From positions 27,587,476 through 27,651,475 of the forward strand of contig CM067066.1 in NCBI GenBank assembly GCA_033980235.1: a stretch of 64,000 bases of DNA, given 5' to 3'. Each line of letters starts with the position of its first letter. The stretch's first letter is position 1. The stretch comes from Diadema setosum. Lineage: Eukaryota > Echinodermata > Echinoidea > Diadematoida > Diadematidae. Below are positions 1 through 11,413 of this stretch, piece by piece. A program made the translations under genes and the position numbers. The notes beneath the pieces are model-generated. The model had not been told where the DNA came from. It saw nothing but the letters and a program-made list of their open reading frames with translations, and did not search any database.

Positions 1-667
1 ATAGACAAATCAATAAAATGTATCAGTGATGGGTAGCTCAATTTTTCTGCTAGGATTGCTGTCTCGAAGCAGTCACAGCTCCAGTCGTTACAACTAGGAG
101 ATTGAAATCCGAAAAGTGACAGGGCATTCTGGAGCATGACTTGTTTCTTAAAATGGCCAGCTCAATTCAACAAGGAAACTAGCAGGTGTTTCAGTCTCAG
201 CATGGAGTGTAAACATGGGACGGAGGGACGTTGGGTGCTGCAGGACTGTGGTAATTGAACTTGTCCAGTTGGCACAGATACCCCAGGCTGCGAGGACCTT
301 GTAGTCCAGGAAACGTTGAAATTGGGATCATTAATGACTTTTCCTCCATCAATTCAACGACTTCCGTTTCACCTTTTTTTTTCTCCCCCTCGAGAAGGGT
401 TTTCTCGTCTCCCTTGGAAGGCAATGATTGGATTGTCATGTGTGAGGTGGGCAGGGGATGGAAATGCCAGTGACAGGGTTTGAGCAAACCGTGGATGATT
501 GAATTGTTTCATGGCCCGATATGACTCCTGAATGATGAGATGTAGGGGGAAGGAGTTGGGGGTCGATGAGAATAGATGATGAGGTCAGAGTATGGGTTCG
601 TAGGGGAGACAGGAATAGCAAGAGAGTATAGTAAACACACACGTGTATGTCGCCTAATTGCAACTTC

Positions 668-816
668 TTCTTATTATCATTATCATTGCTGTAACAGTTG
701 TTGTAATTATCATTATTATTGTTATTATTATTATTATTGTTAGTAGTAGTAGTATCATCATCATCATTTTCATTATTATCATCATCATTATTATTATTCA
801 TTGTCTTTATCATCAT
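668..816. repeat. ATT/ATC-rich trinucleotide microsatellite
   Basis: Imperfect runs of TTATTATTA and ATCATCATC interrupted by GTAGTAGTA dominate this interval. Open frames across it give low-complexity asparagine/aspartate or leucine/valine runs, which is an artefact of the repeat. Confidence 0.9.
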
Positions 817-2919
817 TTTTTTTAATTCTAATTGTCATGTTGGTGCTACTCTAACTACTACTGCAACTATTGCTATTACTACTACCTATACTACTTTCAT
901 AACAATTTCTGTTTTTGCCAGGGACTTGGCTGTTGTTTTTGTTGTTGTTGTTTTTTTAACCATGTATATACAGCCAGGTTGAGAGAGGTGGGTCATTCCC
1001 AAGTGGCAGGTGCGGAGAAAGATTTGTGGTGAGGGGCTAAATGGGTGTGACACAGGGACTTGGGTGTCACCCTCCAAGCTCAGGATAAGGCCAATGCAAA
1101 GTGCATAGTCATGTTAGCTGTTGGTTTTGTCCCCCCCCCCCCCTTCAATTAAAGATCATGACGTACTGTACTGTTAGCAAAAAGGAGAACTTTTGTTGAT
1201 AATTGAACATGTTTGTATACATTGCTTGTATTGGATGTGTATGGAAGGATTTGCCTAGTATCATCAACAAGAGATTTAATTTTCCCCCTAAAAATCTTGT
1301 GTCTTATATGTTTTGATCTTGCCCCACAACCAATGGCAACAGCGGATACTCTATTCAACGTATTCATCGACTCGTAGTGTGCCACAGATTAATTTCATAC
1401 TCAAAACTTTACCTCTAAAAGATAACAAGTGTATAAGTTTCACAAAGCAATGTGGGAATGTGTGAAGGGTACAAGGGAAATTCCCTTAGGAAAAAAAAAT
1501 GATAGAAAGATGACTTCCATGTGCATTGATAGTGTGTCATGGGAATTATGCATCTATGCTAATTTGATATTTAATATCGGTCTTTCAGATAGAATCTATT
1601 AAAGTTGTTTCAAAGTGGGCACTTTGCCGCCTTGTACCAAATTTTCTGGCCTGGATCTCTCCTTCAGATGTTGTGTGGAAGTTAATATCCCACGTTCAGC
1701 GATCTGGCAGATACAAACACTTTGGAGCCAGTGGTTTTTATATGTACCAGTCATCGATGGTGCCCCCAAACTGTCTAACATGGCCTTGAGTGTCATGAAT
1801 GTTTCATCACCAGACACCAGACTGTTCTGAAAGGGAGAGGATTTGAGCTCCTCAACCACCCGTGCTCCATCGCCCGGAATGGAGTTTGACAGCGGGGTAG
1901 GGTTGTCATGGGCCACCGAAGGAAACGAGATTAGAAACGTTGGATTATCTCTCCACTACCTTGACAATAAATATCAAAAGGGGGGGGGGGGGGAGTTATC
2001 TCTTGGCAGAAAATGTTGGAAGAGGCACAAGATATATCTGGACCATGCCAGCTCAAACAGTGTAATCAGTTCATGCCCATTGCAGAGGGCACAGAGTGAG
2101 ACCAGCCAATGCAATAATAACACATCACTCAGCATATTGCCCAACCGGCAACCCTCCAGTACCACCCCTGAGCATCTTTTTGCATTCCACAGGGTGAAAG
2201 ACGACAGGATATGATGAGAGTAGTATGTCTGTCGTCATCATTTGAGTCTAGACATGGCCTATTCTCAACTAGTATGGCAGAATTTGCCTATCTTAAGTTA
2301 AAGTAGTGTTTGAAATAAAGGAGAAACCCCAGAACAGATGTAAAGGAAAAATTGAAAAAAAAAAAGAACAACCACCAAAAACAAACCTTTTAGAGGATTT
2401 AGTTGGCATATAAAATGTACATATGTCTGTGAATGGGCCCAAAATTATGAATACAACAGACAAATTAAAACATATCACATTTTTTTTTTTTTTTTTGGAG
2501 GGGGGCATACAAATTAATGAAAGATTTGTCAGGTAATGGCATCATCGCCTCTTCCAACTTGCGTACATGTGATCACACTATTTCTTATTTCATGTCAGAG
2601 TTGGATAAATCTCCAGTCATTTTGTCTTTCTGATTTACTCTAAAAGTAAACTGCCTGTGAAATTATGAATGCTCCAAGATGTTGCCTTCCCAGTATATAG
2701 CACAACAGCAGTTATATGATGGTCTGCAGAGTGGCAAGTTGCGATGGTTGCTCAATACGCGGGAATCATACTCATTTCTCATTCTGTCTTGGTGGTTCTT
2801 GATTACAAATTCATGTATTTTTTATCGGTCGCAAAGTTATCTTACAAGTCTTGACTCGCAATAATATGTGCCATATATCATATCTCCACATAGCACTGTA
2901 TAAAATAGTAGCAAAAAGT

Positions 2920-3335
2920 GGTAAGCAAAAATGCTGCTATGAATGAAGTGTGATTACTTTAATGAATCTATGCAGGAAGTCAGCATCAGATCCAGTAATT
3001 TAATTTAGGTAAATTTGATGCTGACGTTTAGCATTGCTCTCTCTCTCTCTCAAAAAAAAAAAAAAAAAAAAAAAAAAAAGGAAGAAGAAAGAAAAAAAAA
3101 GAAGAAAATCCCTTTCTCATATTTTAAATACTGAGATCTGTCAAATGGTAACAAAAATGCTGCAATGAATGCAGTATGATTACAATGTACATTAATGAAT
3201 CTATGCAGGAAGTCAGCATCAGTTCTAGTAATTTGATTTAGGTGAATTTGATGGTGACATTTAATATTGCTCTCACTCTCAAAGAAAGAAGAAAACTCTC
3301 TGTCTCATATTTAGCGAGATCTGTCAAAACTGATC
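2920..3335. repeat. Diverged tandem duplication, unit about 190-227 bp
   Basis: A first unit starting at 2920 (GGTAAGCAAAAATGCTG) recurs from 3147 (GGTAACAAAAATGCTG). Both carry the block AATGAATCTATGCAGGAAGT, a similar AATTTGATG stretch and a CTCTCWCTCTCAAA tract, and both end near GAGATCTGTCAAA (about 3132 and 3320). The first copy has gained a long A run after its CT tract, which explains its greater length. The copies are clearly diverged, so the duplication is not recent. Confidence 0.8.
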
Positions 3336-4380
3336 ACATTGAGACCCGCTGTAATCAGCGCCGAATTGTTTGCAGTCGAATCGAAGGGCAGCAGCTTATT
3401 GGATTGGCCATTTTGTTGAGATTAGTAAATACGCTAGAGGTGGGGAAGGTATACCCTTTAATGCGTCTCATCCTCAAGTGACGATTACTAGATTAATGCG
3501 ACAGTCGTCAGACAAGACCCCAAATAGGCGGTAGGCAGAGCTGGTTTGCAGAAGTTGCGTCATTCCTGGGACAAAGATAGACTAGAAATAGAACAATTCA
3601 GCCCCCTGGATACTGTGGTGAAAACCACAGGAAAACCAAAATATTGTAAAACTGTGTTGTTATTGTTGTTTTTTTCCTATACAAATGTAAAGGGAAATTA
3701 TCATGCCTTTGAATGAGATTAACTCCAGAATATGATATTAGAGACCAAACTGCTGAACTGAATATGTGGAACCCATATTGAATCCAGAAAAAAAAAATCA
3801 ACATAAAAACAGACATTCTACTGTCTATTTCAAGTTGTGACATACTAGGTAGGGTATTTGCAAAATTGTCCTTGTGCATTACAAGTAAGCTCAGCAAGTA
3901 ATTCTACTTATTCATCCTGATGAAAAGATGTATGCTTATTTCTCTTCAATTAAGAAAATGTTGCCGTACAGTAAACATGTGTGGCCATCACAAAACTGTC
4001 AACAGTCATGGCAAATTCTGTCACACTTGTACACTCAATTACACAAACACACAGACAATCATGGGATAAATTTGAAGTAGACCAAAGGGTCATATTGACC
4101 TTCTGATACAGTATACAATGAGTGATGCAACCAGCAGTATGCACCTAGAATCACCTCAATCTTTGTGTCATGTAATGTGATTTTCGGTTTGTATTTCGTG
4201 TTGAAATGCCAAATAAATGATAATGATAAGATGATGATGATGATTAATCCATCGAAATAGGAAAAAAGCCCAGTCCACTCCATGTCTTGTCAGTGATCAA
4301 GAAATTCAAGTCAAAACTCACGCATCAATCCCTTCTTTCCTTACCTTGTTGAGAAACCTTTCCTTGTTTGTTGACCGCAG

Positions 4381-4551
4381 GAGCTGACCGACCTCAAGCA
4401 CGCCCACAGCAAGATGAAGAAGCAGCTGGCGGACAAGCTGGCCGAGCTTGACCACACCAGCACCAAGTGTGTCCAGCATGAGGAGGATGTCAAGAAGCTG
4501 AGGGGCAGGGTGGAGGACCTCAAGAGGGACTTGGCCAAGTGTGAGGATGAG
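4381..4551 (+). CDS. CCDC102A: CCDC102A-like coiled-coil protein, third-last coding exon
   Basis: The exon is 171 bp, open and in phase 0: AG precedes 4381 and the donor GTGAGG starts at 4552. It encodes 57 residues beginning ELTDLKHAHSKMKKQL and ending LKRDLAKCEDE. The heptad pattern with many Lys, Glu and Leu is a coiled coil. From memory of the family, the run of ELxDLKH..., then KKLR.RVE.LK.(D/E)LA, followed in the next exons by ENL..Q.EHLQSRLR, is the C-terminal coiled coil of CCDC102A, a centrosome-associated protein related to CCDC102B. Codon use is GC-rich compared with the AT-rich introns, as expected for conserved coding sequence. The N-terminal part of the protein is encoded to the left of the window. 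A generic myosin- or rootletin-like coiled coil is the alternative, but the three-exon match makes CCDC102A much likelier. Confidence 0.85.
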
Positions 4552-4689
4552 GTGAGGAACTCCTGTCAGAGGTCGTCATGCCATCTTTTTTCTTTTCTTC
4601 CTTTTTTTTAAAGGCAGATATCAGACCATAAGGTGTCATTTTGCAGCTTATAACATGAAGATATTTACATTCGATGTGAATAGATCATC

Positions 4690-4945
4690 GCTTGATAGAA
4701 GGATGCATTTCTGTTGGTTATGAGGAAAACCTCAGATGTGATTGTTAGAAGGATGCATTTCTGTTGTATATGAGGAAGAGCTCAGACATGGAAGATGTTG
4801 GCATTCAGTGCATGCTGGTAGTGAGGAAGGCCTCAAATATGAGATTTGCCAACTTGCCATGTATTATGATAATGAGCAAGAACTCAACCACATGTATAAA
4901 TGTGTCAGCTTTCAGTGCATGTTGATGAGGAGATCCTCAGTCAAT
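4690..4945. repeat. Degenerate short tandem repeat in intron
   Basis: Two clear copies of a roughly 49-bp unit sharing AGAAGGATGCATTTCTGTTG, followed by TATGAGGAA and CTCAGA, start near 4697 and 4746. More diverged pieces with GAGGAAGGCCTCA and GAGGAGATCCTCA follow to about 4945. The unit contains a short self-complementary core (GAGG...CCTC). Confidence 0.65.
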
Positions 4946-5941
4946 GCGGAGATCTCCCTTTCAAAAAACACTGTCATCTTTTTTTTTTCCAAGGTTGCTG
5001 AAAGAGAAATACATTTTCTATCTCACTGATGTGAAGCTTGTAACTAAAAGATTGATATGAAACTTTGAAAAAGAGAATATAAAAACCGGTTTGCCTCTCC
5101 AGGATTACAAGATTTAACAAAGAAGAAATGTGGAGTATTTATTGAAACCGTGCAATGTGTTATCTCTTCTGTCTATTGTGCAGACGTTATATCACAACAT
5201 TTTTGTGACCTACATACTGAATGCCGGAACAATTAATATGTAGGTGTATGCTTGTAGGTTTGACAAGCTGAGGATTGAGTTTAGAAGGTCGGAAGAGCTG
5301 CATTACCTTTCAGTCTTTTTATGAGACCAGACTTGATGATGAAATGGAAGTAGTCAACATAGCAATACAATCAAATTATTAACTTTTCAAGGGAACCTAC
5401 TTGCAGTGGAAAGCACCTTGGTGGAAGTAACCATATCCCAGTGATGTCTTGTCTTGATGAGCTGTCAGCTGGTGCCGTAAAATTGATTTCATTTTATGGT
5501 CGTTTTTCGATGAGTCAGAGTAGTCGTGATGCCGTGAGCTGACATTCGTTTCCCCCATAACGTTCCTCGTTGTCTCCCCCCTGACATCCGCTGGAGTGAG
5601 GGAGTTCCAGAAGGTTCATTTCTTTTAGCTCATTCTTCCCTTTTCTCATGTTTGTGATGGATAAACCCCAGCAAAGCTGAATTAAAGACACCATTAACTG
5701 AATTTATCCTGACCTTTAACCAAGACAGGATGGGAAAGGATTGTGCTATGTGAGTGAGTCACAATTTGGTTCACAAAATGGGCAAGTTTACATTTAGTCT
5801 GTGTGAACTCCTTTCCTCCAAGAAACAGCAATCCTCATAGGGATAATACATCAAACATCCTGTTCCAGTAATTAATGGGTTAAGAGTGAATCAGAGTGTC
5901 TCATGTTAGTGTTGCAATCGTACAGTAAAAACTTTGAGAGA

Positions 5942-6335
5942 TACTGTAAAAGCTGAAATTTTTTGTGCGAGTAATTTTTCATGCTCGCTGGGTTTGACAT
6001 GAATGTTTTGTGTTTTTATTTCATAAACAGTCACAGCAATTGCACAAGCATTTCAAGCAGTTCCCTGCTGCCAGGGCTGTCATTGGGCTTTGGCAGCATA
6101 TACTACAGTCAAGGGAAATTGGTACACATTATAACAGCAAATTCACTTATGCTACAGGTTTTGTTATTATGGAAAAAAAAAAGAACTACAAATAACATCA
6201 TAGATATACCCCTGCAATACCCCTACAAGTACCTTCAGATCCAAGATTTAAAATAATATTGCATATAGCAAGCAAAAATTTGAGTGTCTTTATTTCCATG
6301 TTGCGCTAAATGAATGAAAATTTCCACTTTTACCA
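5942..6335. mobile_element. Non-autonomous element with TACTGTAAAA ends
   Basis: The left end TACTGTAAAAGCTGAAATTT matches, in inverted orientation, a right end near 6335 whose complement reads TGGTAAAAGTGGAAATTTTC. The same end type recurs at 27124, 47563 and 56833 in this window, so this looks like one dispersed DNA-transposon-derived family. The interior is AT-rich and has no transposase. Confidence 0.5.
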
Positions 6336-7497
6336 CACAACATTAGGGCGACAAAATTATTGCCTTTTCACAGCAGTTAACTACATTATGGCATCATTGA
6401 TCTGTCACACACATGAGATTTTAAACCTTTTAATAACACTGCCACTTTGAACCCCCTATTAGATCCTCCCATTCAAGATCAAACTGAAATATATGATTTC
6501 CTTCTTGCCTGTATGCAAAGATTTTTATGAATCATGCACATACACTCTGTAAATCTGTAAATCCTTGAAGTTAATACGGTTCCGGAATAATGATCTCAAG
6601 TAATCTCCTTCACCATTTAACCCCCTCTGGATTCATATTAGCGTAAGAGGAGATGATAATTGCTAATGCGGTGTTTGCACCTGTTGTAATGAGGTACAAG
6701 TGGCATCTTACCCCCCCCCCCCCAAGTGTATGTTCCCTTGTCTTGCCAGATATTGATACATCAAAGATGATATATGTATGATACAGACATGTGGGAAACG
6801 GAGGGTAGTGTGTATGGGGATTAAGACGTCTGACAAACTCCACCACTGTTTGGCACATCTTGGAAGATTGTGGCTAGCTTTTAATCTATAAAAAGTAGGA
6901 ACAGAGATTTTGTGTGTCCCACCAAGAACACTCCTCAATACTTCTGCTATGAATTGGTGACATCATGGAGAGCGCAACCGTCAAGGAAGGTAGCTCATTA
7001 ATCCTTTCTCTGTTACAAACTTTGGACAGTGTTTACAATGCTGTGGGGTTTGCTGTGCCAATCAACACTCAAAGCACACACAGAGGGTAAAAGATTCTCT
7101 CTCTGTGATGCGAGTAGTACAAGTCATGGTGTCATAATATCTAAGTTCTTAGTCAATACACAAAAATATGTTCCAGTTGCATTGCAAGAGAACCTTAAAT
7201 GGTGAAGTTACCAATATTAGCATTATGTATGTGAGAAAAACAAAACATGAATGCAGGATAGAGCATTATATAGATCACTCTAAGCTAAATGAGACTGGGT
7301 GGGAGCAGAACAAATTGAGTCCAAATGAAAGCTCTGTCATCATTCATCACAGAGCATGTCATTGTGGATAGAAGTCACGTACAATGATTCAGTCACCACA
7401 CACACAAATACATACACGTACACACAACATGTGCAGCATAGAACATGCACAGTACACCTCTTTGCCAAGGTTTCAAAGCAGCCACTGTATGCTGCTT

Positions 7498-7528
7498 GGT
7501 TGGTTGGTTGGTTGGTTGGTTGGTTGGC
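7498..7528. repeat. (TTGG)n microsatellite
   Basis: About seven perfect copies of the tetranucleotide GGTT lie in tandem within the CCDC102A-like intron. Confidence 0.9.
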
Positions 7529-8062
7529 TGTATTCCTTTTTTCTCTCACAAATTGTTGCCTGGGAAGAATTCCCTCACTAAAATCTGAGGGTGTTCCCAA
7601 TGTTCAGTTGTCTACTGATTGCACATAATATGTAGATCCAAAATCTACCAGACAATTCATGTCACAAACACTGCAGAAAGTGTATGGGTGGAGGCTGTTT
7701 ATGCTGATCTTATGTTGCCAGTGTAACAGTCTATGGTATATTGGGAGTTGTGCAAGTGTGGACATTTCATGATATGGGGCAAATGGAACTTGATTATAGA
7801 AATCACCTTATTATTCTTGTAGCATTTCTGTTCTTATGTCATTGATATGTATATGGATGCCAATGATGTTTTGACTTCATAGTTTCTCTCAAAGAAGTTT
7901 CTAAGCCAGCTAAGTACCATGATTCTATTGATTCAGCACAGCTGACTAGGATGCATGTAATTGAACTTGCAAGATCTGCCATGCTGAGAGAATCAAATTT
8001 CTGAGTTAGTGAACCTTTTGTACCACTTTATTTGTGTAAGTATTGACTTGATTTTCTTCCAG

Positions 8063-8166
8063 GTTGATGAGAGGTCAAACTTCATCAAGAAGATTCAGCG
8101 TAACCTTGATGAGACACTGCAGCAGAACGAGAACCTGACGCTACAAGTGGAACACCTCCAGTCACG
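8063..8166 (+). CDS. CCDC102A: CCDC102A-like coiled-coil protein, second-last coding exon
   Basis: The exon is 104 bp, with acceptor TTTTCTTCCAG before 8063 and donor GTAAGC at 8167. It enters in phase 0 and leaves two bases (CG) of an arginine codon completed by the first base of the next exon. It encodes 34 full residues starting VDERSNFIKKIQRNLDE and ending QVEHLQS, continuing the coiled coil without a break. The N-L-x-L-Q-V-E-H-L-Q-S-R-L-R signature across the junction is what I recognise from CCDC102A. The small size and exact phase compatibility on both sides support a real exon. Confidence 0.85.
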
Positions 8167-8674
8167 GTAAGCCTGCAAGGCTGGGATGGGCTGTTTGATA
8201 GGGCTCCCTCTTGTGGGTTGTGAGGACATGCAGTTGCGTACATGATGAGTGTATGTTGCAGACCTGCCTCGTTTCACTTGAGTGTAGGCATCTTGCTTTT
8301 AAGCAATTCAATTCAAATCAATTTATTTTCATATTTCTTCCACAAAACATATTATAACAGAATTATATATAAATTTTCTTGACTATGCATTGGTTGACTG
8401 CAAAGTAACAATTATGAATAATTAATGAATTATTAATTAATTCACAAGTAGTGAATGGAGTAGTTTGATTTTCTTTGACTTTCTGACTGTGATGAAAAGC
8501 AATTTCCTCCTAGCCCAGCTATTTGGGAGGGGGGGGGGGGGGGGAGAATTGTAGCTGTTGCTGTGGAGTTGATATAGCTGTGGTAACAAAAGTAAATTAG
8601 GAATGGCACTGGAAAAGAAGAACCCCCTCTAGTGGGCACAAATTGAAATTTGTGAAAGATGATTATCACAGGAT

Positions 8675-9127
8675 ATTTACATACAGTTGAACCTCTCGTA
8701 TCCGGACAAGTCGGGACCGGGGCTCATCCGGATAAGGGATTTGGCCGGATACGGGAGACTCAATGCTTTATACATGTACATATACATACACAATACGTCA
8801 TGTACAGTTGTACTGATGTAGCCCATTGTAGTACCACATGTAGTAATGTGTATACTGCAACCTTTTCATTGTTACATTTGGGGATGTTTCGGGATGTTGA
8901 AATGTCTGAAGGTAAGCAATTTGGAAGGAAATTTGATGCAATGTATGTTAATCATATTGGAAGTAATATGTAATTCATGTGTGTTTGGGTAGGAGTTCTC
9001 AAGCTGTTGTGGGAATCCCCCTTTCTTCCCGTAATTATTAACAAAAATCACGGCGAGATTGCGTCCGGATAATAGAGAGATCCGGATAAAGGGAGGCCGG
9101 ATAATAGAGGTTCAACTGTATTTACAT
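8675..9127. mobile_element. hAT-like MITE with an 8-bp target-site duplication
   Basis: The 437-bp element spans 8683-9119. Its ends are inverted repeats: the left reads ACAGTTGAACCTCTCGTATC and the complement of the right reads ACAGTTGAACCTCTATTATC, and both continue into CCGGA. It is flanked by ATTTACAT at 8675-8682 and again at 9120-9127, an exact 8-bp duplication typical of hAT (also P) elements. A TA duplication as in pogo/Tc1 elements is also formally possible, because T-A flanks both ends. CCGGATAA motifs recur subterminally. There is no transposase, so the element is non-autonomous. Confidence 0.8.
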
Positions 9128-9585
9128 TTGCTGATGATACCAGTGTATTTTGTAAAGGCTCAGATCCAAGTAAACTGTTTGATATTGTTAATAGACAATT
9201 GCATAATATTAGTGACTGGATGGAAGCCAATAAGTTGATTTTGAATATAGCTAAAACTCATTATATTTTATTTGGTATGCGAATTATAACAGACCACAAT
9301 TTGCAATTGTATTTTAAGAACATGAAAATAGATAGAGTTGTAAGTATAAAGTTTTTAGGAGTAATTATAGATGAAAGATTATCTTGGAATTATCATATTG
9401 ATCATATAGCTAGTATTATATCAAGAAACATAGGGGTTTTGTATAAATTACAGTATCTTCCTAGGAATGTTCTTAAAATGTTATATCATGCTTTGATTTC
9501 ACCACATATTCATTACTGCAATATTGTATGGGGTTTCACTTTTAATAAGAATATTGATCGCATACAAAGAAGCAACATGCTTTGA
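9121..9585 (+). pseudogene. LINE reverse-transcriptase fragment (CR1/L2/jockey-like)
   Basis: A continuous reading frame of about 154 codons begins with the catalytic palm motif FADDTSVF (RT motif C, [YF]xDD class), followed by DWMEANKLILN, KTHYILF and the thumb-region motif FLGVIIDE. This order (ADDT, then NKLxLNxxKT, then FLGxxID) is standard for non-LTR retrotransposon RTs of the CR1/L2/jockey group. Only the part from the active site to the thumb remains: the 5' portion (endonuclease and fingers) is absent, and the frame stops at 9583 where family members continue. An hAT-like MITE sits immediately before motif C. It is a dead, AT-rich relic in the CCDC102A-like intron. Confidence 0.85.
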
Positions 9586-10143
9586 ACGAATGCAAAGAGC
9601 AAATCTCTTTGTGTCCGGGGGATGCACTCAACTCAAGTTGAGCATACTTGCAGGTTAATGCAATGACTCGTTTGTGTACTGCAAGCTTCACAGATCAGTC
9701 ATAGATAATGTAGAGTGATATGCAGCTTATGTGCATATCAAAGGGCCGAAGAGTACAAGTCAAATGTCAAAAGAACTTTGGACTTACCTTTTAAAAGATT
9801 CAAGACAACTTCCTTCTCAAAAATAAAAAAAATAAGAAATCAGCAGACCATCTTGTTCTCTGTACTTTACACCTTGAGTATCTCCGTTTGAGGTTTGGTA
9901 ATGGTGGCTCAACTTGTTCCTTTCTTTTATCTCCCTTCCTTTTTCCCTCTCTAGCTACGAGGGGTTTATGGAGTTATAATAAAGCAGAGTTATTTGTTTG
10001 TTTGTTTTTTTCAGTATGAGTCAGGAATTTGATGCTTTCAACAAGAGAAAGAAGCATTTGAATTCCTCATACGTAGCCTCTCAATTCAGACTCTGAAGTT
10101 ACTGAATAGGTTTGATTGAACAATGACCCAAGATGGTAGTTAT

Positions 10144-11413
10144 ACCCCCGCCAAACGAAGTTTGAAGGGGGTATATAGGAATCAGCGGACGGTCGGGCGG
10201 TCGGGCGGTCAGTCGGGCGGTCGGTCAGGCGGTCGGTCCGTTGCAAATCTTGCGTCGCGAACTACTTCCTCAGTTTTCAACGATTCCCATAAAACTTGGC
10301 ACAGATGTGTGCCTTGGGTTGTAGATGGGCAAGACGTATTTTTTGACAGTACCCAAAAGTACGTTGCCATGGTAACGGCATATTATGGGCAAAAATGGGT
10401 ACAAATCTTGCGTCGCGAACTCCTCCCACAGTTTTTGATCAATTTTTATGAAATTAGGTACAGATGTTCATCTGAATATGTTAATGTGCAAGACACATAT
10501 TTCCGCAGTGGCAAAAAGTGCGTTGCCATGGTAACGGCATGTTATTGGTAAAATATAGGGCAAAATGCTTCATGGCAAAACTGCTTCATCAGTGTTCTTC
10601 CAATTCTCATGGAATTCATATTGAATGTTTTTCTTAGGATATAGGTCAGCATGACACATTTCTTGACAGTGACAAAAAGTATGTTGCCATGGTAACACAC
10701 TCACATATTATGAGCCAAAATGATGGAAAATTTTGTGTTGCAAACTACTTCCTCAGTTTTTGCCCAATTTCCATGAAACTTGGTTCAGATGTGTGCCTTT
10801 GGTTGTAGATGTGCAAGACGCATTTTTTGACAGTACCCGAGAGTACGTTGCCATGGTAACGGCATATTAATGGCAGAAGATCAAGGAAAGATCTTGCGAA
10901 TTTAACTACTTCCTCAGTTTTTTGACCAAAGCTTATGAAATGTGGCACACACCTTGATCTTGGTGGGAAGATGTGGAAGACATATTTTTCGGACGTGTCG
11001 GAAGCTGCGTTGCCATGGTAATGGCATATAAATGGCAGAAGATCAAGGAAAGATCTTGCGGATTGAACTACTTCCTCTGTACTCGACTGAAGCTCACGAA
11101 ATGTGGCACACACTTTGGTCTTGGTGGGAAGATGTGCAAGACATATTTTTTGGACGTGTCGGAAGCTGCGTTGCCATGATAACGGCATATTAATGGCGGA
11201 AGATCAAGGAAAGATCTTGTGGATTGAACTACTTCCTCAGTTTTTGACAAAAGCTTATGAAATGTGGCACACACAGTAGTCTTGGTGGGAAGATGTGCAA
11301 GACATATTTTTCGGACGTGTCGGAAGCTGCGTTGCCATGGTAACGGCATTTAAATGGCAGAAGATCAAGGAAAGATCATTCCTTGGGTAAGACTGTCGTC
11401 ACGGGGCGGGGGT
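10144..11413. mobile_element. 1.27-kb element built of about seven 161-bp tandem units
   Basis: Short inverted ends, ACCCCCGCC at 10144 and its complement ending at 11413, bound the block. A GGTCGGGCGGTC-type microsatellite lies just inside the left end. The interior is a tandem array whose units share an AACTACTTCCTCAGTTTTTG block, a TTGGCACA or GTGGCACA block and the palindrome GTTGCCATGGTAAC. The palindrome occurs at 10363, 10522, 10683, 10847, 11009, 11170 and 11331 (spacing 159-164), with one mismatch at 11170. Minus-strand open frames across it only read through the repeats. There is no transposase, and I did not find a clear target duplication. Confidence 0.7.

Larger units (their letters stand above)
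1..4380 (+). other. CCDC102A: Intron (or upstream part) of the CCDC102A-like gene
   Basis: No exon is recognisable here on either strand. The stretch ends with a pyrimidine-containing tract and AG at 4379-4380, the acceptor of the first visible CCDC102A exon, so it is most simply the intron before that exon. It contains an ATT/ATC-rich microsatellite (about 668-816), a C14 run (1131-1144), a G14 run (1980-1993), an A-rich tract (3052-3079) and a diverged tandem duplication (2920-3335). A 106-codon open frame on the minus strand at 1599-1916 matches nothing I recognise and is treated as chance. Confidence 0.6.
4552..8062 (+). other. CCDC102A: CCDC102A-like intron, 3.5 kb
   Basis: Bounded by the GTGAGG donor at 4552 and a TTTTCTTCCAG acceptor ending at 8062; it separates phase-0 exon ends. 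It contains a degenerate tandem repeat (4690-4945), a TACTGTAAAA-ended mobile element (5942-6335), a C13 run (6711-6723) and a TTGG microsatellite (7498-7528). No additional exon was seen. Confidence 0.85.

Noticed and set aside
719..1077. Hydrophobic open frames rich in Val, Ser and Leu
   Set aside because: They are translations of the ATT/GTT/ATC microsatellite, not membrane proteins.
1599..1916. 106-codon minus-strand open frame near the left edge
   Set aside because: Looks moderately protein-like, but no family is recognised, there are no splice signals that place it in a gene, and it lies in an intron of the opposite-strand gene.
4742..5029. 95-codon open frame after the first CCDC102A exon
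   Set aside because: It reads through a degenerate tandem repeat, and the exon is already closed by a good donor at 4552.
10745..11349. Minus-strand open frames with repeated Trp/His/Cys-rich peptides
   Set aside because: They read through the 161-bp tandem units; the periodic peptides follow from the DNA repeat, not from selection for protein.
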